Shown here: positions 26,559 through 35,425 of the stretch, piece after piece
Layout: each line of letters starts with the position of its first letter
Position numbering within the stretch: the first letter of the stretch is position 1
Made by a program: the position numbers and the translations under genes
The notes under the pieces: model-generated
Told to the model about the DNA's origin: nothing
The model's database searches: none
Seen by the model: the letters and a program-made list of their open reading frames with translations, nothing else
Source of the DNA: a bacterium
Lineage (GTDB): Bacteria > Sysuimicrobiota > Sysuimicrobiia > Sysuimicrobiales > Segetimicrobiaceae
DNA: 64,000 nt
Reading direction: 5' to 3'
Assembly: GCA_035691305.1 (NCBI GenBank)
Contig: DASSJF010000035.1
Span: 42,837 to 106,836 of the forward strand

Positions 26559-28339
26559 CGCCGCGGGAGACGCCCGGCGTCGAGCGCGCGGGCGCGCCGG
26601 GCCGCGCGGGTGCGGTCCCGGGCTGGGTGGCCTGCGAGGCCGACGAGGCGGGCGACGTCATCGTCGCCGCGATGGCCGCCGGCGGCATCGAGTACCTGTT
26701 CTTCAACTCCGGCTCCGACGTGATGTTCTACCAGGAGGCGGTGGCCAAGGCCGAAGCACGGCGGCGTCCGGCGCCCCGCCTCATCACGGTGCCGCACGAG
26801 GCCGTGGCGCTGAACGCCGCGATCGGGTACGCCATGGTCACCGGCCGGCCCGCGGCGACCGCGGTCCACACCGACGCCGGCGTCCTCAACTACGGCGTCG
26901 CGCTCCACGCGGCCTCGAGCGGAGAGCACCCCGTGCTCATCACGGCGGGCGGCGCGCCGCGCGCCTACCCCGGAACCGCCCGAGGGGCCCGGGACCGTCC
27001 GGTCTACTGGGTGCAGGAGCGGCGCGACCAGCGCGAGATCGTGCGGCCGTACGTGAAGTGGGACTACCGGCTCGAATTACAGGATAACCCCGGCATGGTG
27101 GTGAGCCGGGCGATTCAGGTGGCCCGGACCGCGCCCAAAGGTCCGGTGTTTCTCTCCATCCCGCGCGAGACCGGCATGGCGCCTCTGTCCGGCGGAATGT
27201 TCCCGTCCGTCGACCATCTCGGCGTGCCGTATCCGCCGGCGCCGGATCCGCGCGCGATCGAGGCGCTGGCGAATCTGCTGCTTCGCGCGGAGCGGCCGCT
27301 GATCGTCGTCGGGCGCAGCGGGAAGGACCCCGCGGCCGTGCCCGCGCTGGTGCGGGTGGCGGAGATGGCCGGCCTGTGGGTGACCGACGCCGGATGGCGC
27401 GACCGCCTGAATTTCCCGCCGGACCATCCGTTGTTCGAGACCGGACCGGCGCTCGCCGAGGCCGACGCGCTGCTGCTGCTCGACCGGCGCATGCCGGCGT
27501 GGGTGCCGGGCGACGCGGGCGCACCCCGGCCGGAGTGCGCAATCGCGTGGCTCTCGCTCGATCCAATTACGCTCGAGGTGCCGCTGTGGGAGTTTCCGGG
27601 GTCGCCGCGGATCACCGCCGATCCCTTGGCCGGTCTGGAGGCGCTCGCGCGGGCGCTGGAGGACCGGTTGACGCCGGCGCACCGCGAGCGGGCGCGAGAG
27701 CGGCTGGCGGCCGGCGCGGCGCGGCAGCGCGTCCTCGCCGAAGCGCGGGCGCGCCGCGCGGAGTCGGTGCGGACCGCCGTGCCCGTCGATCCGCGGTGGG
27801 TCGCCTCGGAGCTGGCCGCGGTGCTCGACGGGGACGCGGCGCTGCTCGAAGAGACGGTCAGCGGCGCCGCGTCGCTGCGCGAATATGTCCGCCGCAGACA
27901 TCCGGGATCGTGGTTCAATCACGGCGGTAGCGCCGGCGGATGGGCGTCCGGGGCGGCCGTCGGAGTCAAGCTCGCCGATCCGTCGCGCGACGTGGTGCTC
28001 GTCTCGGGCGACGGCTTCTACATGTACGGATCGGCGCCCGCCGCGCTGTGGACCGCGGCGCACGCGGGAGCGCCGTACCTCGCGGTGGTCATGGTCAACG
28101 GCCGCTACACGACCGGCCACGCGCGCCTGCGCGACTACTATCCGGACAGCTACGCGGCCGCGGCCGGATATCCCGGCGGCGTGTTCGAGCCGGTGCCGGA
28201 CTTCGCGGCGGAGGCGCGCGCCGGCGGCGCGCACGGCGAGGCCGTAGCGGATCCCGGCGACGTCGGACCGGCGCTGCGCCGGGGATTGGCGGCGACCCGC
28301 GACGGCCGGGCCGCCGTCGTCACCGTGCGCGTGGCGTGA
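26555..28339 (+). CDS. Thiamine-diphosphate enzyme (acetolactate-synthase superfamily)
   Basis: ThDP-dependent enzyme of 594 aa with the usual three domains. Catalytic Glu82 sits in VPHEAVALN, and the C-terminal ThDP/Mg site starts GDGFYMYGS (about residue 485) and continues to VNGRYTTGH. It lacks recognisable FAD-site features. The ATG overlaps the M19 stop by 4 nt. In this family it could be a decarboxylase, carboligase or C-C hydrolase; with an SDR downstream it may process a 2-oxo acid released by the peptidases. Confidence 0.82.
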   Translation: MTPRETPGVERAGAPGRAGAVPGWVACEADEAGDVIVAAMAAGGIEYLFFNSGSDVMFYQEAVAKAEARRRPAPRLITVPHEAVALNAAIGYAMVTGRPAATAVHTDAGVLNYGVALHAASSGEHPVLITAGGAPRAYPGTARGARDRPVYWVQERRDQREIVRPYVKWDYRLELQDNPGMVVSRAIQVARTAPKGPVFLSIPRETGMAPLSGGMFPSVDHLGVPYPPAPDPRAIEALANLLLRAERPLIVVGRSGKDPAAVPALVRVAEMAGLWVTDAGWRDRLNFPPDHPLFETGPALAEADALLLLDRRMPAWVPGDAGAPRPECAIAWLSLDPITLEVPLWEFPGSPRITADPLAGLEALARALEDRLTPAHRERARERLAAGAARQRVLAEARARRAESVRTAVPVDPRWVASELAAVLDGDAALLEETVSGAASLREYVRRRHPGSWFNHGGSAGGWASGAAVGVKLADPSRDVVLVSGDGFYMYGSAPAALWTAAHAGAPYLAVVMVNGRYTTGHARLRDYYPDSYAAAAGYPGGVFEPVPDFAAEARAGGAHGEAVADPGDVGPALRRGLAATRDGRAAVVTVRVA

Positions 28340-28407
28340 GGCGGGACACGGGGCCGGATCTCCACGCGGCGCGCCGCGACCGCCGCCGGCTGAAGGAGCG
28401 TGAGGGC

Positions 28408-28545
28408 ATGCAGGTGCGCGGTCGGAGCGTGCGGCGCCTGGCGGAGCTGATCGCCCGGCCCGGCCACACTCCGTCCACGGCGGCCCGGGCCGCGGTCTCG
28501 GTGTCGAAGCGGCGGCGCCGACCCAAGCGCCGCGGACGTCGTTGA
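28408..28545 (+). CDS. Small basic protein, unknown
   Basis: A possible 45-aa protein with an ATG preceded by AAGGAG (28393-28398). The N-terminal part could form an amphipathic helix (RSVRRLAELIARPGH) and the last 13 residues are almost all Arg, Lys or Pro. It lies between the ThDP enzyme and the SDR in the same direction. A frame-linked GTG at 28336 would give a longer form. I do not recognise it; nucleic-acid binding is only suggested by charge. Confidence 0.4.
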   Translation: MQVRGRSVRRLAELIARPGHTPSTAARAAVSVSKRRRRPKRRGRR

Positions 28546-28564
28546 AGGCGGCGGCGCGGCGCCG

Positions 28565-29311
28565 GTGAAGCCGCTGCTCGACGGCCGGGTCGCGTTTGTC
28601 ACCGGCGCGGGGTCCGGGATCGGCCGCGCGATCGCCACGCGATTCGCCGAGGAGGGTGCGGACGTCGCCGCGGTCGACCTCAACGAGGCCGCGGCGGCGG
28701 AGACCGCGGATCTCGTGCGGGCGCTCGGCCGCCGGGCGGAGGCTATTCGCGCCGACGTCGCCGAGTCGGCCCAGGTCGAGGCGGCCGCGCAGCGGGCCGC
28801 CGCCTTCGGCCGGGTCGACATCCTGGTCAACAACGCCGGGATCACCCGCGACGCGACGATCCGGAACATGACGGACGAAGCCTGGGATCTCGTGATCGGC
28901 GTGCATCTCAAGGGCACGTTTCTGTGCACCCGCGCCGTGCTCGCGAGGATGCGCGCGACCGGGCGCGGGGGCGCCGTCGTGAACATGTCGTCCATCTCCG
29001 GCAAGATCGGCAACTTCGGTCAGGCCAACTACGCGTCGGCGAAGGCCGGCATCGCCGCCCTGACCAAGGTGACGGCGCGGGAGTACGCGCGGTACGGCAT
29101 CCGGGCCAACGCGATCCAGCCGGGGCTGATCGATACCCCGATGACCCGGGCGATGGGCGAGGAGATGCTGAAGGCGCGCGTCGCCGACACCCCGCTCGGC
29201 CGGATCGGCCGGCCGGACGAAATCGCGAACGTCGCGCTGTTCCTGGCCAGCGATCTGGCGAGCTACGTCACCGGCGCCGTGATCGAGGTGACCGGGGGCC
29301 GCTACATCTGA
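28565..29311 (+). CDS. FabG-like short-chain dehydrogenase/reductase
   Basis: Classical SDR of 248 aa. Cofactor motif TGAGSGIG (13-20), NNAG, catalytic Ser in NMSSISG, and YASAK (Tyr, Lys) are all present, and the C-terminus EVTGGRYI matches 3-oxoacyl reductases. The start is GTG. It follows the ThDP enzyme and ends convergent to the ABC-2 permease gene. It may be a ketone reductase of the same pathway and not fatty-acid FabG, because no fab genes are near. Confidence 0.87.
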   Translation: MKPLLDGRVAFVTGAGSGIGRAIATRFAEEGADVAAVDLNEAAAAETADLVRALGRRAEAIRADVAESAQVEAAAQRAAAFGRVDILVNNAGITRDATIRNMTDEAWDLVIGVHLKGTFLCTRAVLARMRATGRGGAVVNMSSISGKIGNFGQANYASAKAGIAALTKVTAREYARYGIRANAIQPGLIDTPMTRAMGEEMLKARVADTPLGRIGRPDEIANVALFLASDLASYVTGAVIEVTGGRYI

Positions 29312-29345
29312 CCGCGCCGCGCCCGGAGCCGGGCCGCCGCGTCCG

Positions 29346-30170
29346 CTACGTGATGATTCTCGGGAACATCCGCGCGGCGATCGTGACCAGCACGGCCGAC
29401 GCCGCGGTCAGCACCGCGACGTCCACGCCGATCCCGTACGCGCTCGCGCCGGCGCGTACCATCAGCGCGCGCAGGGCGTCCACCTCGTAGGTCAGGGGAT
29501 TGATCAGGGAGACCACGCGCAGCCACCCCGGCATGAGGCTGATCGGATAGATCGCGTTGCTGGCGAAAAACAGCGGCATCGTCAGGAGCTGGCCCATGCC
29601 CATCACGCGCTCGCGCGTTTTCACGATGCAGGCGATGATCAGCGAGAGCGTTGCGAACAGCGACGCGCCCAGCACGATCACGACGAGCACGCCCAGGACG
29701 TGCAGCGGCTCGAGATTCAGCCGGATGCCCAGGATCATCGCCAGAACGTAGACGATCGCCGCCTGGGAGAGGGCGCGGGCGCTCGCCGAGAGCGCCTTGC
29801 CCGTCACGAGCGCCGCCCGCGACGCCGGAGTGACCAGCAGCTTGTGCAGCACGCCGACATCGCGCTCCCAGATCGCGGCCACCCCGTAGAAGATCGCGAT
29901 GAACAACGCGCTCTGCGCCAGCACCCCGGGCGCCATGAAGTCCAGGTAGCGCAGGCCGCCGGTCGGCATCCCGCGCACGCGCGCCATGACCTGGCCGAAG
30001 ACAAGCAGCCACAGGGTCGGCTGCGCCGCGCGGCTCAGCAGTTCGACCGGATCGCGCCGCAGCTTGAGCAGTTCGGCCCACGCGACGGTGATCGCGTTGC
30101 CGGCGAACGCCGTGAGCGCGCTCGGCTCAGGATAGCCGGCGGGCCGTACGGCGGGTGCGTAGGACCTCAC
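29346..30170 (-). CDS. ABC-2 type exporter permease
   Basis: Inner-membrane exporter subunit of 274 aa (DrrB-like, ABC2_membrane). Six membrane segments follow an N-terminal cytoplasmic tail, and the conserved FFASNAIYPISLMPGWLRVV block is present. The GTG start lies 44 nt inside the ATPase gene. With the ATPase and MarR regulator upstream it forms a drug or lipid export operon. Confidence 0.87.
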   Translation of the reverse strand: MRSYAPAVRPAGYPEPSALTAFAGNAITVAWAELLKLRRDPVELLSRAAQPTLWLLVFGQVMARVRGMPTGGLRYLDFMAPGVLAQSALFIAIFYGVAAIWERDVGVLHKLLVTPASRAALVTGKALSASARALSQAAIVYVLAMILGIRLNLEPLHVLGVLVVIVLGASLFATLSLIIACIVKTRERVMGMGQLLTMPLFFASNAIYPISLMPGWLRVVSLINPLTYEVDALRALMVRAGASAYGIGVDVAVLTAASAVLVTIAARMFPRIIT

Positions 30171-30933
30171 GATAACTGCCTCCTGCCACGATTTGACTGC
30201 CGGTGAACTCCGCGAAGACGTCGTCGAGCGTCGCCGCCGCGCCGACCTCCGCCTTCAGTTCGGCCGGCGTGCCGACGGCGGCGATCTTGCCGAGGTGCAT
30301 CACCGCGACGCGGTCGCAGTGCGCGTCGGCTTCGGCCATGTCGTGCGTCGTGATGAAGATCGTCATGCCGTACCGGCGTCGCAGATCCTCGATGTCCTCC
30401 CAGATCGCACGGTGGGCGACCGGGTCGAGCCCGACCGTCGGCTCGTCCATGAACAGCACCGACGGGTGGTGGAGGAGGCTCTGCGCGATCTCCAGCCGGC
30501 GGATCATGCCGCCCGAGTACCGGCGGACCAGGGTGCGCGCCGCATCCCGCAGGCCGACCACGTCGAGCGCCTCGGTGATCCGCGCGTCCTGCTCCGCGCG
30601 CGGGATGTTGTGGAGGCGCGCCGACACCCACAGGTTCTCATACGCGCTGAGCGAGCCGTCGGCCGACACCACCTGCGGCACGTAGCCGATGCGCCGGCGC
30701 ACACGGGAGGGCTCGCGGACCACGTCCGCCCCGGCGACCCACGCGCCGCCCGCCGTGGGCGGCAGCAGCGTGGTCAGGATCTTGATCATCGTGCTCTTGC
30801 CCGCGCCGTTCGGCCCGATCAGCCCGTAGATCTCGCCCGCGTGGACGTCGATCGACACGCCGTCGACCGCGGTCACGTCGGTGTAGCGCTTCGTCAGGCC
30901 GTCCGTCCGGACGACCGCGGCGTCGCCGGTCAT
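30127..30933 (-). CDS. ABC exporter ATPase, DrrA type
   Basis: ATPase of 268 aa for the ABC-2 permease downstream. Walker A GPNGAGKST, signature YSGGMIRRLE, Walker B LFMDEPTVGLDP and the switch THDM are all clear; the GLDP tail after Walker B is typical of daunorubicin-type exporters. The ATG at 30933 overlaps the MarR stop (ATGA). The reading frame stays open to 31917, but that part is antisense-like and overlaps MarR and its promoter. Confidence 0.9.
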   Translation of the reverse strand: MTGDAAVVRTDGLTKRYTDVTAVDGVSIDVHAGEIYGLIGPNGAGKSTMIKILTTLLPPTAGGAWVAGADVVREPSRVRRRIGYVPQVVSADGSLSAYENLWVSARLHNIPRAEQDARITEALDVVGLRDAARTLVRRYSGGMIRRLEIAQSLLHHPSVLFMDEPTVGLDPVAHRAIWEDIEDLRRRYGMTIFITTHDMAEADAHCDRVAVMHLGKIAAVGTPAELKAEVGAAATLDDVFAEFTGSQIVAGGSYREVLRTRRTARRLS

Positions 30934-31433
30934 CTCAGCTCTCCCGTCTTCGCCTGCGCCGGCTGGAGCCGCCCGCGGAGCGCGTCGAGGCCCCTCCGCG
31001 CGGCGAGCAGCGCCGGCATCGGCGCGCCGGCGATCGCCTGGGCGATCTCGCGCCGGACGGCGGCGCGCGCCGCGGCCAGCAGCGCCTTGCCGCGCGCCGT
31101 AAGGGCGAGGCGCACCTGCCGGCGGTTCGCGGCATCGGTCGCGCGCGTGACCCAGCCGCGGCGCACCAGCCGGTCCACGAGCGAGGACGACGTCGCGGGG
31201 GTGATGCCGAGGTGCTCGGCCAGCGCGCGCAGCGCGCACCCGTCGTGGATCTCGATGTACACCAGCGAGCGGTACTGCGGCATCGTCAGGTCGGGGATCT
31301 GCCGCCGCATGCGCGCGCGGACGCGCCGCACCACGAGCGGCGCCACGTCGACCAGCCGGGCCGCGCACTCGATCGCGAGCCCACGGCGGCGGTCCGCGGC
31401 GCGGCCTGGGCGTTCGGTAAGCGGGGCGGTCAT
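30930..31433 (-). CDS. MarR-family transcriptional regulator
   Basis: Winged-helix regulator of 167 aa. The helix-turn-helix and wing lie around LAEHLGITPATSSSLVDRLV and RRGWVTRATDAANRRQVRLA, the usual MarR order. I take the ATG at 31433: a good promoter with its -10 box at 31447-31442 leaves almost no leader. It heads the operon with the ABC-2 exporter, and an inverted repeat overlaps its promoter. It therefore probably represses itself and the pump, and a pump substrate may relieve repression. Confidence 0.88.
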   Translation of the reverse strand: MTAPLTERPGRAADRRRGLAIECAARLVDVAPLVVRRVRARMRRQIPDLTMPQYRSLVYIEIHDGCALRALAEHLGITPATSSSLVDRLVRRGWVTRATDAANRRQVRLALTARGKALLAAARAAVRREIAQAIAGAPMPALLAARRGLDALRGRLQPAQAKTGELR

Positions 31434-31441
31434 CAACCGTG

Positions 31442-31470
31442 AGTATAACATATTGTTCGTATGGCGAACA
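31442..31470 (-). promoter_or_regulatory. MarR promoter with overlapping operator
   Basis: On the minus strand, TGTTCG (31470-31465) serves as -35 and TATACT (31447-31442) as -10, with a 17-nt spacer. A perfect inverted repeat TGTTCG-N5-CGAACA (31454-31470) covers the -35 and part of the spacer, the right place and size for a MarR dimer. Transcription would start at about 31435, at the ATG, giving a leaderless mRNA. Read from sequence only. Confidence 0.6.
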
Positions 31471-31538
31471 GTTTGCGGCACGGCTGCGGGGGTCCGTCCA
31501 CCGCCGGCCCGGGGCGGACTGCGCCCGGGGCCGCGACG

Positions 31539-32597
31539 CTACGGCGCGTCCGGAAGATCGGTCGGGTGTGCCGTGACGGTGTGGGTCTCGGTGCCTCGGA
31601 TATAGTGGATCGCGATCGGGTCGCCGGGCGTGTGGTGCCCGAGCGCCAGCAGCAGATCGTCGAGCGTCTTGATCGGACGGTCGCCGGCGCGGACGATTAC
31701 GTCGCCCGGCCGGAGGCCGGCGCGGTCGGCCGCCGTCTCGGGATGCACCTCGGTAACCCGCACGGCCGTCGGCGCCTCGAGATGGTAGTGGACGGTGACG
31801 CGGCGGTCCACCGTGATCGTCTGCGCGCCGAGCCCGAGGTAGGCCCGCCGCACGCGGCCCTCGCGCATCAACTGCGAGGCGACCCAGACCGCGGTGTTCA
31901 CCGGAATCGCGAAGCACAGGCCCTGGGAGCCCGCGATGACGGCGGTGTTGATGCCGATCACGGCGCCGCGCGCATCGACGAGCGGGCCGCCGGAGTTGCC
32001 GGGGTTGAGCGGCGCGTCCGTCTGAATGACGTTGTCGATGAGCCGGCCGTTCTCGGCCCGCAGGGTCCGCCCGAGGGCGCTGATCACGCCCGCGGTGACG
32101 GTCGCCTGGAACCCGAGCGGGTTGCCGAGCGCTACGACGAGCTGTCCGACCCGCAGGCGCGCGGAGTCCCCGAGCTCCGCCGCCGGCAGGCTCCCTTCCG
32201 GGACGCGCAGGACGGCGAGGTCGGCGTGAGGATCGGTGCCGACGGCCTGCGCCGGGAGCGTCTTCCCGTCGGAGAAGCCCGCCTGGATCCGCTCCGCGCC
32301 GCGGACGACGTGGCTGTTGGTTAGGATGAAGCCATCCGGGGCGATCACGACGCCGCTGCCGGCGCCGCGCATCGCCGGCACGCCGCGCCGCCGCAGGCGC
32401 TCGGGCGCCTCGCGCGTAGTGGCGAGGCTCACGACGGCCGGGCCGACGCGCTCGACGACGGCAATGACGGTGCGCGAGTAGGCGTCCAGCGCCTCGGATT
32501 CAGTCGCGGCCGCGATCTCGGGGGCGGCGGTCGGACCGGGCACAGGGCCGCTTTGGATCGTTACAGGTTGTGCGGTTCGAAGGAGATCGAGAGACAT
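31539..32597 (-). CDS. HtrA/DegP-like serine protease with PDZ domain
   Basis: Trypsin-fold protease of 352 aa with catalytic His96 (TNSHVV), Asp126 (ADLAVL) and Ser202 (GNSGGP), followed by one PDZ domain (about 250-345). HtrA proteases degrade misfolded proteins, usually outside the cytoplasm. No signal peptide or membrane anchor is visible in the first 50 residues, which is unusual: it may be cytoplasmic or leave by another route. It is convergent to nothing and sits alone between MarR and HutH. Confidence 0.87.
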   Translation of the reverse strand: MSLDLLRTAQPVTIQSGPVPGPTAAPEIAAATESEALDAYSRTVIAVVERVGPAVVSLATTREAPERLRRRGVPAMRGAGSGVVIAPDGFILTNSHVVRGAERIQAGFSDGKTLPAQAVGTDPHADLAVLRVPEGSLPAAELGDSARLRVGQLVVALGNPLGFQATVTAGVISALGRTLRAENGRLIDNVIQTDAPLNPGNSGGPLVDARGAVIGINTAVIAGSQGLCFAIPVNTAVWVASQLMREGRVRRAYLGLGAQTITVDRRVTVHYHLEAPTAVRVTEVHPETAADRAGLRPGDVIVRAGDRPIKTLDDLLLALGHHTPGDPIAIHYIRGTETHTVTAHPTDLPDAP

Positions 32598-32685
32598 CTA
32601 AGTCCACCTCTGCGGGGGAAAACGGCGGACCGTTCGCCTCGATTCCACGCGGCCGGGAAGGAGGGCCGCGCCGAGAGGGAGCCGG

Positions 32686-34272
32686 TCAGCCGGCCTGCGG
32701 GCCGATCGCGGCCTGGACGGCGTCGAGCACGGCGCCGGATTGGACGAGCGCCAGCCCCAGCGTCAGGTCGGCCCCGACCGGCCGGTCGTCGGTCAGCCGG
32801 CCGACGCGGTCGCGGACCGCGCGGTAGGCGGCGGCGGTGCCGCGGCCGAGGCGGCCCCGTCCGAAGTCGACCGCTTGACAGGCGACCACCAACTCGATAC
32901 CGGTGACCTGCTGGGCATGCTCCAGCACCCGCCGCGCCTTCCGCGCCGCGGCGGCGCCCATGCTGACGTGGTCCTCCTGGTTGCCCGACGAGGGGATCGA
33001 GTCGACGCTCGCCGGGTGGCTGAGCACTTTGTTTTCCGAGACGAGCGCGGCCGCCGTATACTGCGCCAGCATGTAGCCCGACTGCAGGCCGCCGCGCGGC
33101 GCGAGAAACGCCGGCAGGCCGGACAGGTGCGGGTTGACGAGCCGCTCGATCCGGCGCTCGCTGATGCCCGCGAGCACCGCGAGCGCGCACGTCACGTAGT
33201 CGAGCGGCAGCGCCAGCGGCTGGCCGTGGAAGTTGCCCCCGGAAACGACGTCGCCGGTGTCCGGAAAGAGGAGCGGGTTGTCGGTCGCGCTGTTGATCTC
33301 GACCGTGAGGACGTCCCGGAGATGGGCGAGCGCCTGGCGGGCCGCTCCGTGGACCTGCGGCATGCAGCGAAGCGAATAGGCGTCCTGCACCCGCGCGTAC
33401 TCTGCGTGTGCGACGCGCTCGCTTTCCGCGACGAGCCGGCGAAGGTGGGCGGCGCTCGCACCCTGCCCCGGGTGCGGCCGGGCGGCGTGAAGCGCGGGCG
33501 CGAACGCCCGGTCGGTACCGCCGAGCGCTTCCAACGAGAGCGCCCCCGCGACGTCCGCGAGGGCCGCCAGGCGCTCGCCGTCCAGCACCAGCTGCGCGCC
33601 GAGCGCGCTCATCAGCTGCGTCCCGTTGATGAGCGCCATGCCCTCCTTGGCCTCGAGCGTAATCGGCGCGAGCCCGCGCCGCCGAAGGGCCGCACGGCCC
33701 GACAGCCGCGCGCCGTCGACGACGGCCTCGCCCTCACCGGTGAGGACGAGTGCCAGGTGCGCGAGCGGGGCGAGGTCGCCGCTGGCGCCGAGCGAGCCCT
33801 GTTCGGGGATGATCGGATGGATCCGCGCGTTGAGCAGGGCCAGCAGCATGTCGATGAGCTGCGCGCGGACGCCGGAGTGCCCGGCCGCGAGCGCGTTGGC
33901 GCGAAGCAGCAGCATCGCGCGCACGACCGGCTCCGGTAGCGCGGCGCCGACGCCGGCGGCGTGCGACCGGATGATGTTCTGCTGCAGCGTTCGCAGCCCG
34001 TCGGGCGGAATGATCGTCGTGCAGAGGTCGCCGACGCCGGTGGAAATCCCGTAGACGACGGCCCGATCCCGGAGGATGTCCTGCACCATCGTCCTGGCGC
34101 GCTCGACGCGCTCGCGCGCCGCGGCGCTCAGCGCGACGCGGGCGCCCTGCGCCGCGGCCTCCACGTCGCTCAGCCGGAGCGTGCGGCCGTCGATCTCGAG
34201 CGTACGGGCGCCGGCGTCGATGTGCGGTGTCCTACAGCACGTCGTCTCTCGGATTGGGCTTACCTTCGGCAA
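32686..34272 (-). CDS. hutH: Histidine ammonia-lyase family protein (HutH-like)
   Basis: MIO-dependent aromatic amino-acid lyase of 528 aa. The cofactor-forming Ala163-Ser164-Gly165 lies in GSLGASGDLAPL, and YGISTGVG (74-81) holds the catalytic Tyr loop. The family turns His into urocanate, but no hutU, hutI or hutG is near, so another amino acid is possible. The start is uncertain: the only start codon is a TTG at 34272 that overlaps the FAD-oxidoreductase gene by 41 nt. Confidence 0.83.
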   Translation of the reverse strand: MPKVSPIRETTCCRTPHIDAGARTLEIDGRTLRLSDVEAAAQGARVALSAAARERVERARTMVQDILRDRAVVYGISTGVGDLCTTIIPPDGLRTLQQNIIRSHAAGVGAALPEPVVRAMLLLRANALAAGHSGVRAQLIDMLLALLNARIHPIIPEQGSLGASGDLAPLAHLALVLTGEGEAVVDGARLSGRAALRRRGLAPITLEAKEGMALINGTQLMSALGAQLVLDGERLAALADVAGALSLEALGGTDRAFAPALHAARPHPGQGASAAHLRRLVAESERVAHAEYARVQDAYSLRCMPQVHGAARQALAHLRDVLTVEINSATDNPLLFPDTGDVVSGGNFHGQPLALPLDYVTCALAVLAGISERRIERLVNPHLSGLPAFLAPRGGLQSGYMLAQYTAAALVSENKVLSHPASVDSIPSSGNQEDHVSMGAAAARKARRVLEHAQQVTGIELVVACQAVDFGRGRLGRGTAAAYRAVRDRVGRLTDDRPVGADLTLGLALVQSGAVLDAVQAAIGPQAG

Positions 34273-35374
34273 AGCGCGCCGGCCGCAGCGGACCGACGTC
34301 GAGGGACGTGGCCCGGCCGTCGAGGATGATCTCGCTCAGCAGCTGGCCGAGCGCCGGCGAGTGCATCACGCCGTGGCCGGACGAGCCGTTGATGAGGTAC
34401 ATGCCGTCGAGGCCCGGCGCCGGGCCGAGCAGCGCGTGGCGGTCCGGCGACATCTCGTAGAGGCCGGACCAGCACCGCGGCCGGTCGATCTGTGCGTCGC
34501 GAAGGATCGGGAAATACTCATGCACGAGCGGCAGCAGCTCGTCGAGCCACCGCGGGTCGAACGTCGTGTCAAACGGCTTCGCGAGGTCGTCCGGCGTGGG
34601 GTCGGTGGGCCACAGCAGCAGCACCCGCCCGTCCCGCACCCTGAAGTGTACGCCGTCCCAATGGCAGATCGTCATCGGCGTGTCGTCGGACAGCTTGGGA
34701 AACGGGAGCGTGACGCCGGTGTGGCGTTTCAGCGGCCGCACCGGCACGTCGACGCCGGCCTGCGCCGCGAAGACGCCGGCCCACGGCCCGGCGGCGTTGA
34801 CGACGCAGCGCGTCGAGATCTCGCGGTCGCCGGCGCGCACGCCCGCGACCCGCCGCCGTCCGCCTTCTTCGCGGACGATGCACTCGACCCAGCCGGCCTC
34901 GTACTCCACGCGGACGCCGTTCCGCTGCGCGGCCTCGAGGTAGCCGCGGGTGATCTCGAGGGGGCGGATGAAACCGTCGCTCCGGCCGAACGTCCCGCCG
35001 ACGACCCCGTCGATCTCCGCCCACGGCGCGATCCGCCGGATCTCTTCGGGCGTCACCTCCCGCGCGTCGTCGACGCCGGCCTCCCGCTGCGTTCGCAGCA
35101 CCGACCGCAGCCCCCGCAGTTGCGATTCGTCCCGCACCATGAATAGGTACCCGCGGGGGCGGTAGTCCGGGTCGACGCCGGTCTCTTGCCGAAAGCGCAG
35201 CAGCTTCTCGCGGGCCAGCGCGGACAGCCGCACGTGCATCGGGCTCCCGAACTGCAGCCGGAAACCGCCGGTCGCCCGCGAGGTGCTGCCGCCGCCCGGC
35301 CGGCCGTAGCGCTCGAGGATGAGCACGTTGCGGCAGCCACGCGCGGCGAGGTGATGGGCGACGCTCGCGCCCAT
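34232..35374 (-). CDS. FAD-dependent amino-acid oxidoreductase (DAO family), 5' end unclear
   Basis: Flavoprotein of the D-amino-acid/sarcosine oxidase family, at least 380 aa. C-terminal DRHALLGPAPGLDGMYLING is the DAO family pattern. The FAD-binding strand DVVIVGAGVMGASVAHH is only complete if translation starts upstream of the ATG at 35374. Upstream, the same frame reaches the DinB stop (TAA, 35428-35426) without any ATG, GTG, TTG or CTG. The true start must be non-standard, coupled in some way, or lost through a sequence error. I list the first canonical ATG. It is co-directional with HutH. Confidence 0.8.
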   Translation of the reverse strand: MGASVAHHLAARGCRNVLILERYGRPGGGSTSRATGGFRLQFGSPMHVRLSALAREKLLRFRQETGVDPDYRPRGYLFMVRDESQLRGLRSVLRTQREAGVDDAREVTPEEIRRIAPWAEIDGVVGGTFGRSDGFIRPLEITRGYLEAAQRNGVRVEYEAGWVECIVREEGGRRRVAGVRAGDREISTRCVVNAAGPWAGVFAAQAGVDVPVRPLKRHTGVTLPFPKLSDDTPMTICHWDGVHFRVRDGRVLLLWPTDPTPDDLAKPFDTTFDPRWLDELLPLVHEYFPILRDAQIDRPRCWSGLYEMSPDRHALLGPAPGLDGMYLINGSSGHGVMHSPALGQLLSEIILDGRATSLDVGPLRPARFAEGKPNPRDDVL

Positions 35375-35425
35375 GACCCCGGCGCCGACGATGACGACGT
35401 CCGCGGTGTCCGTTGCCGGAACGCC

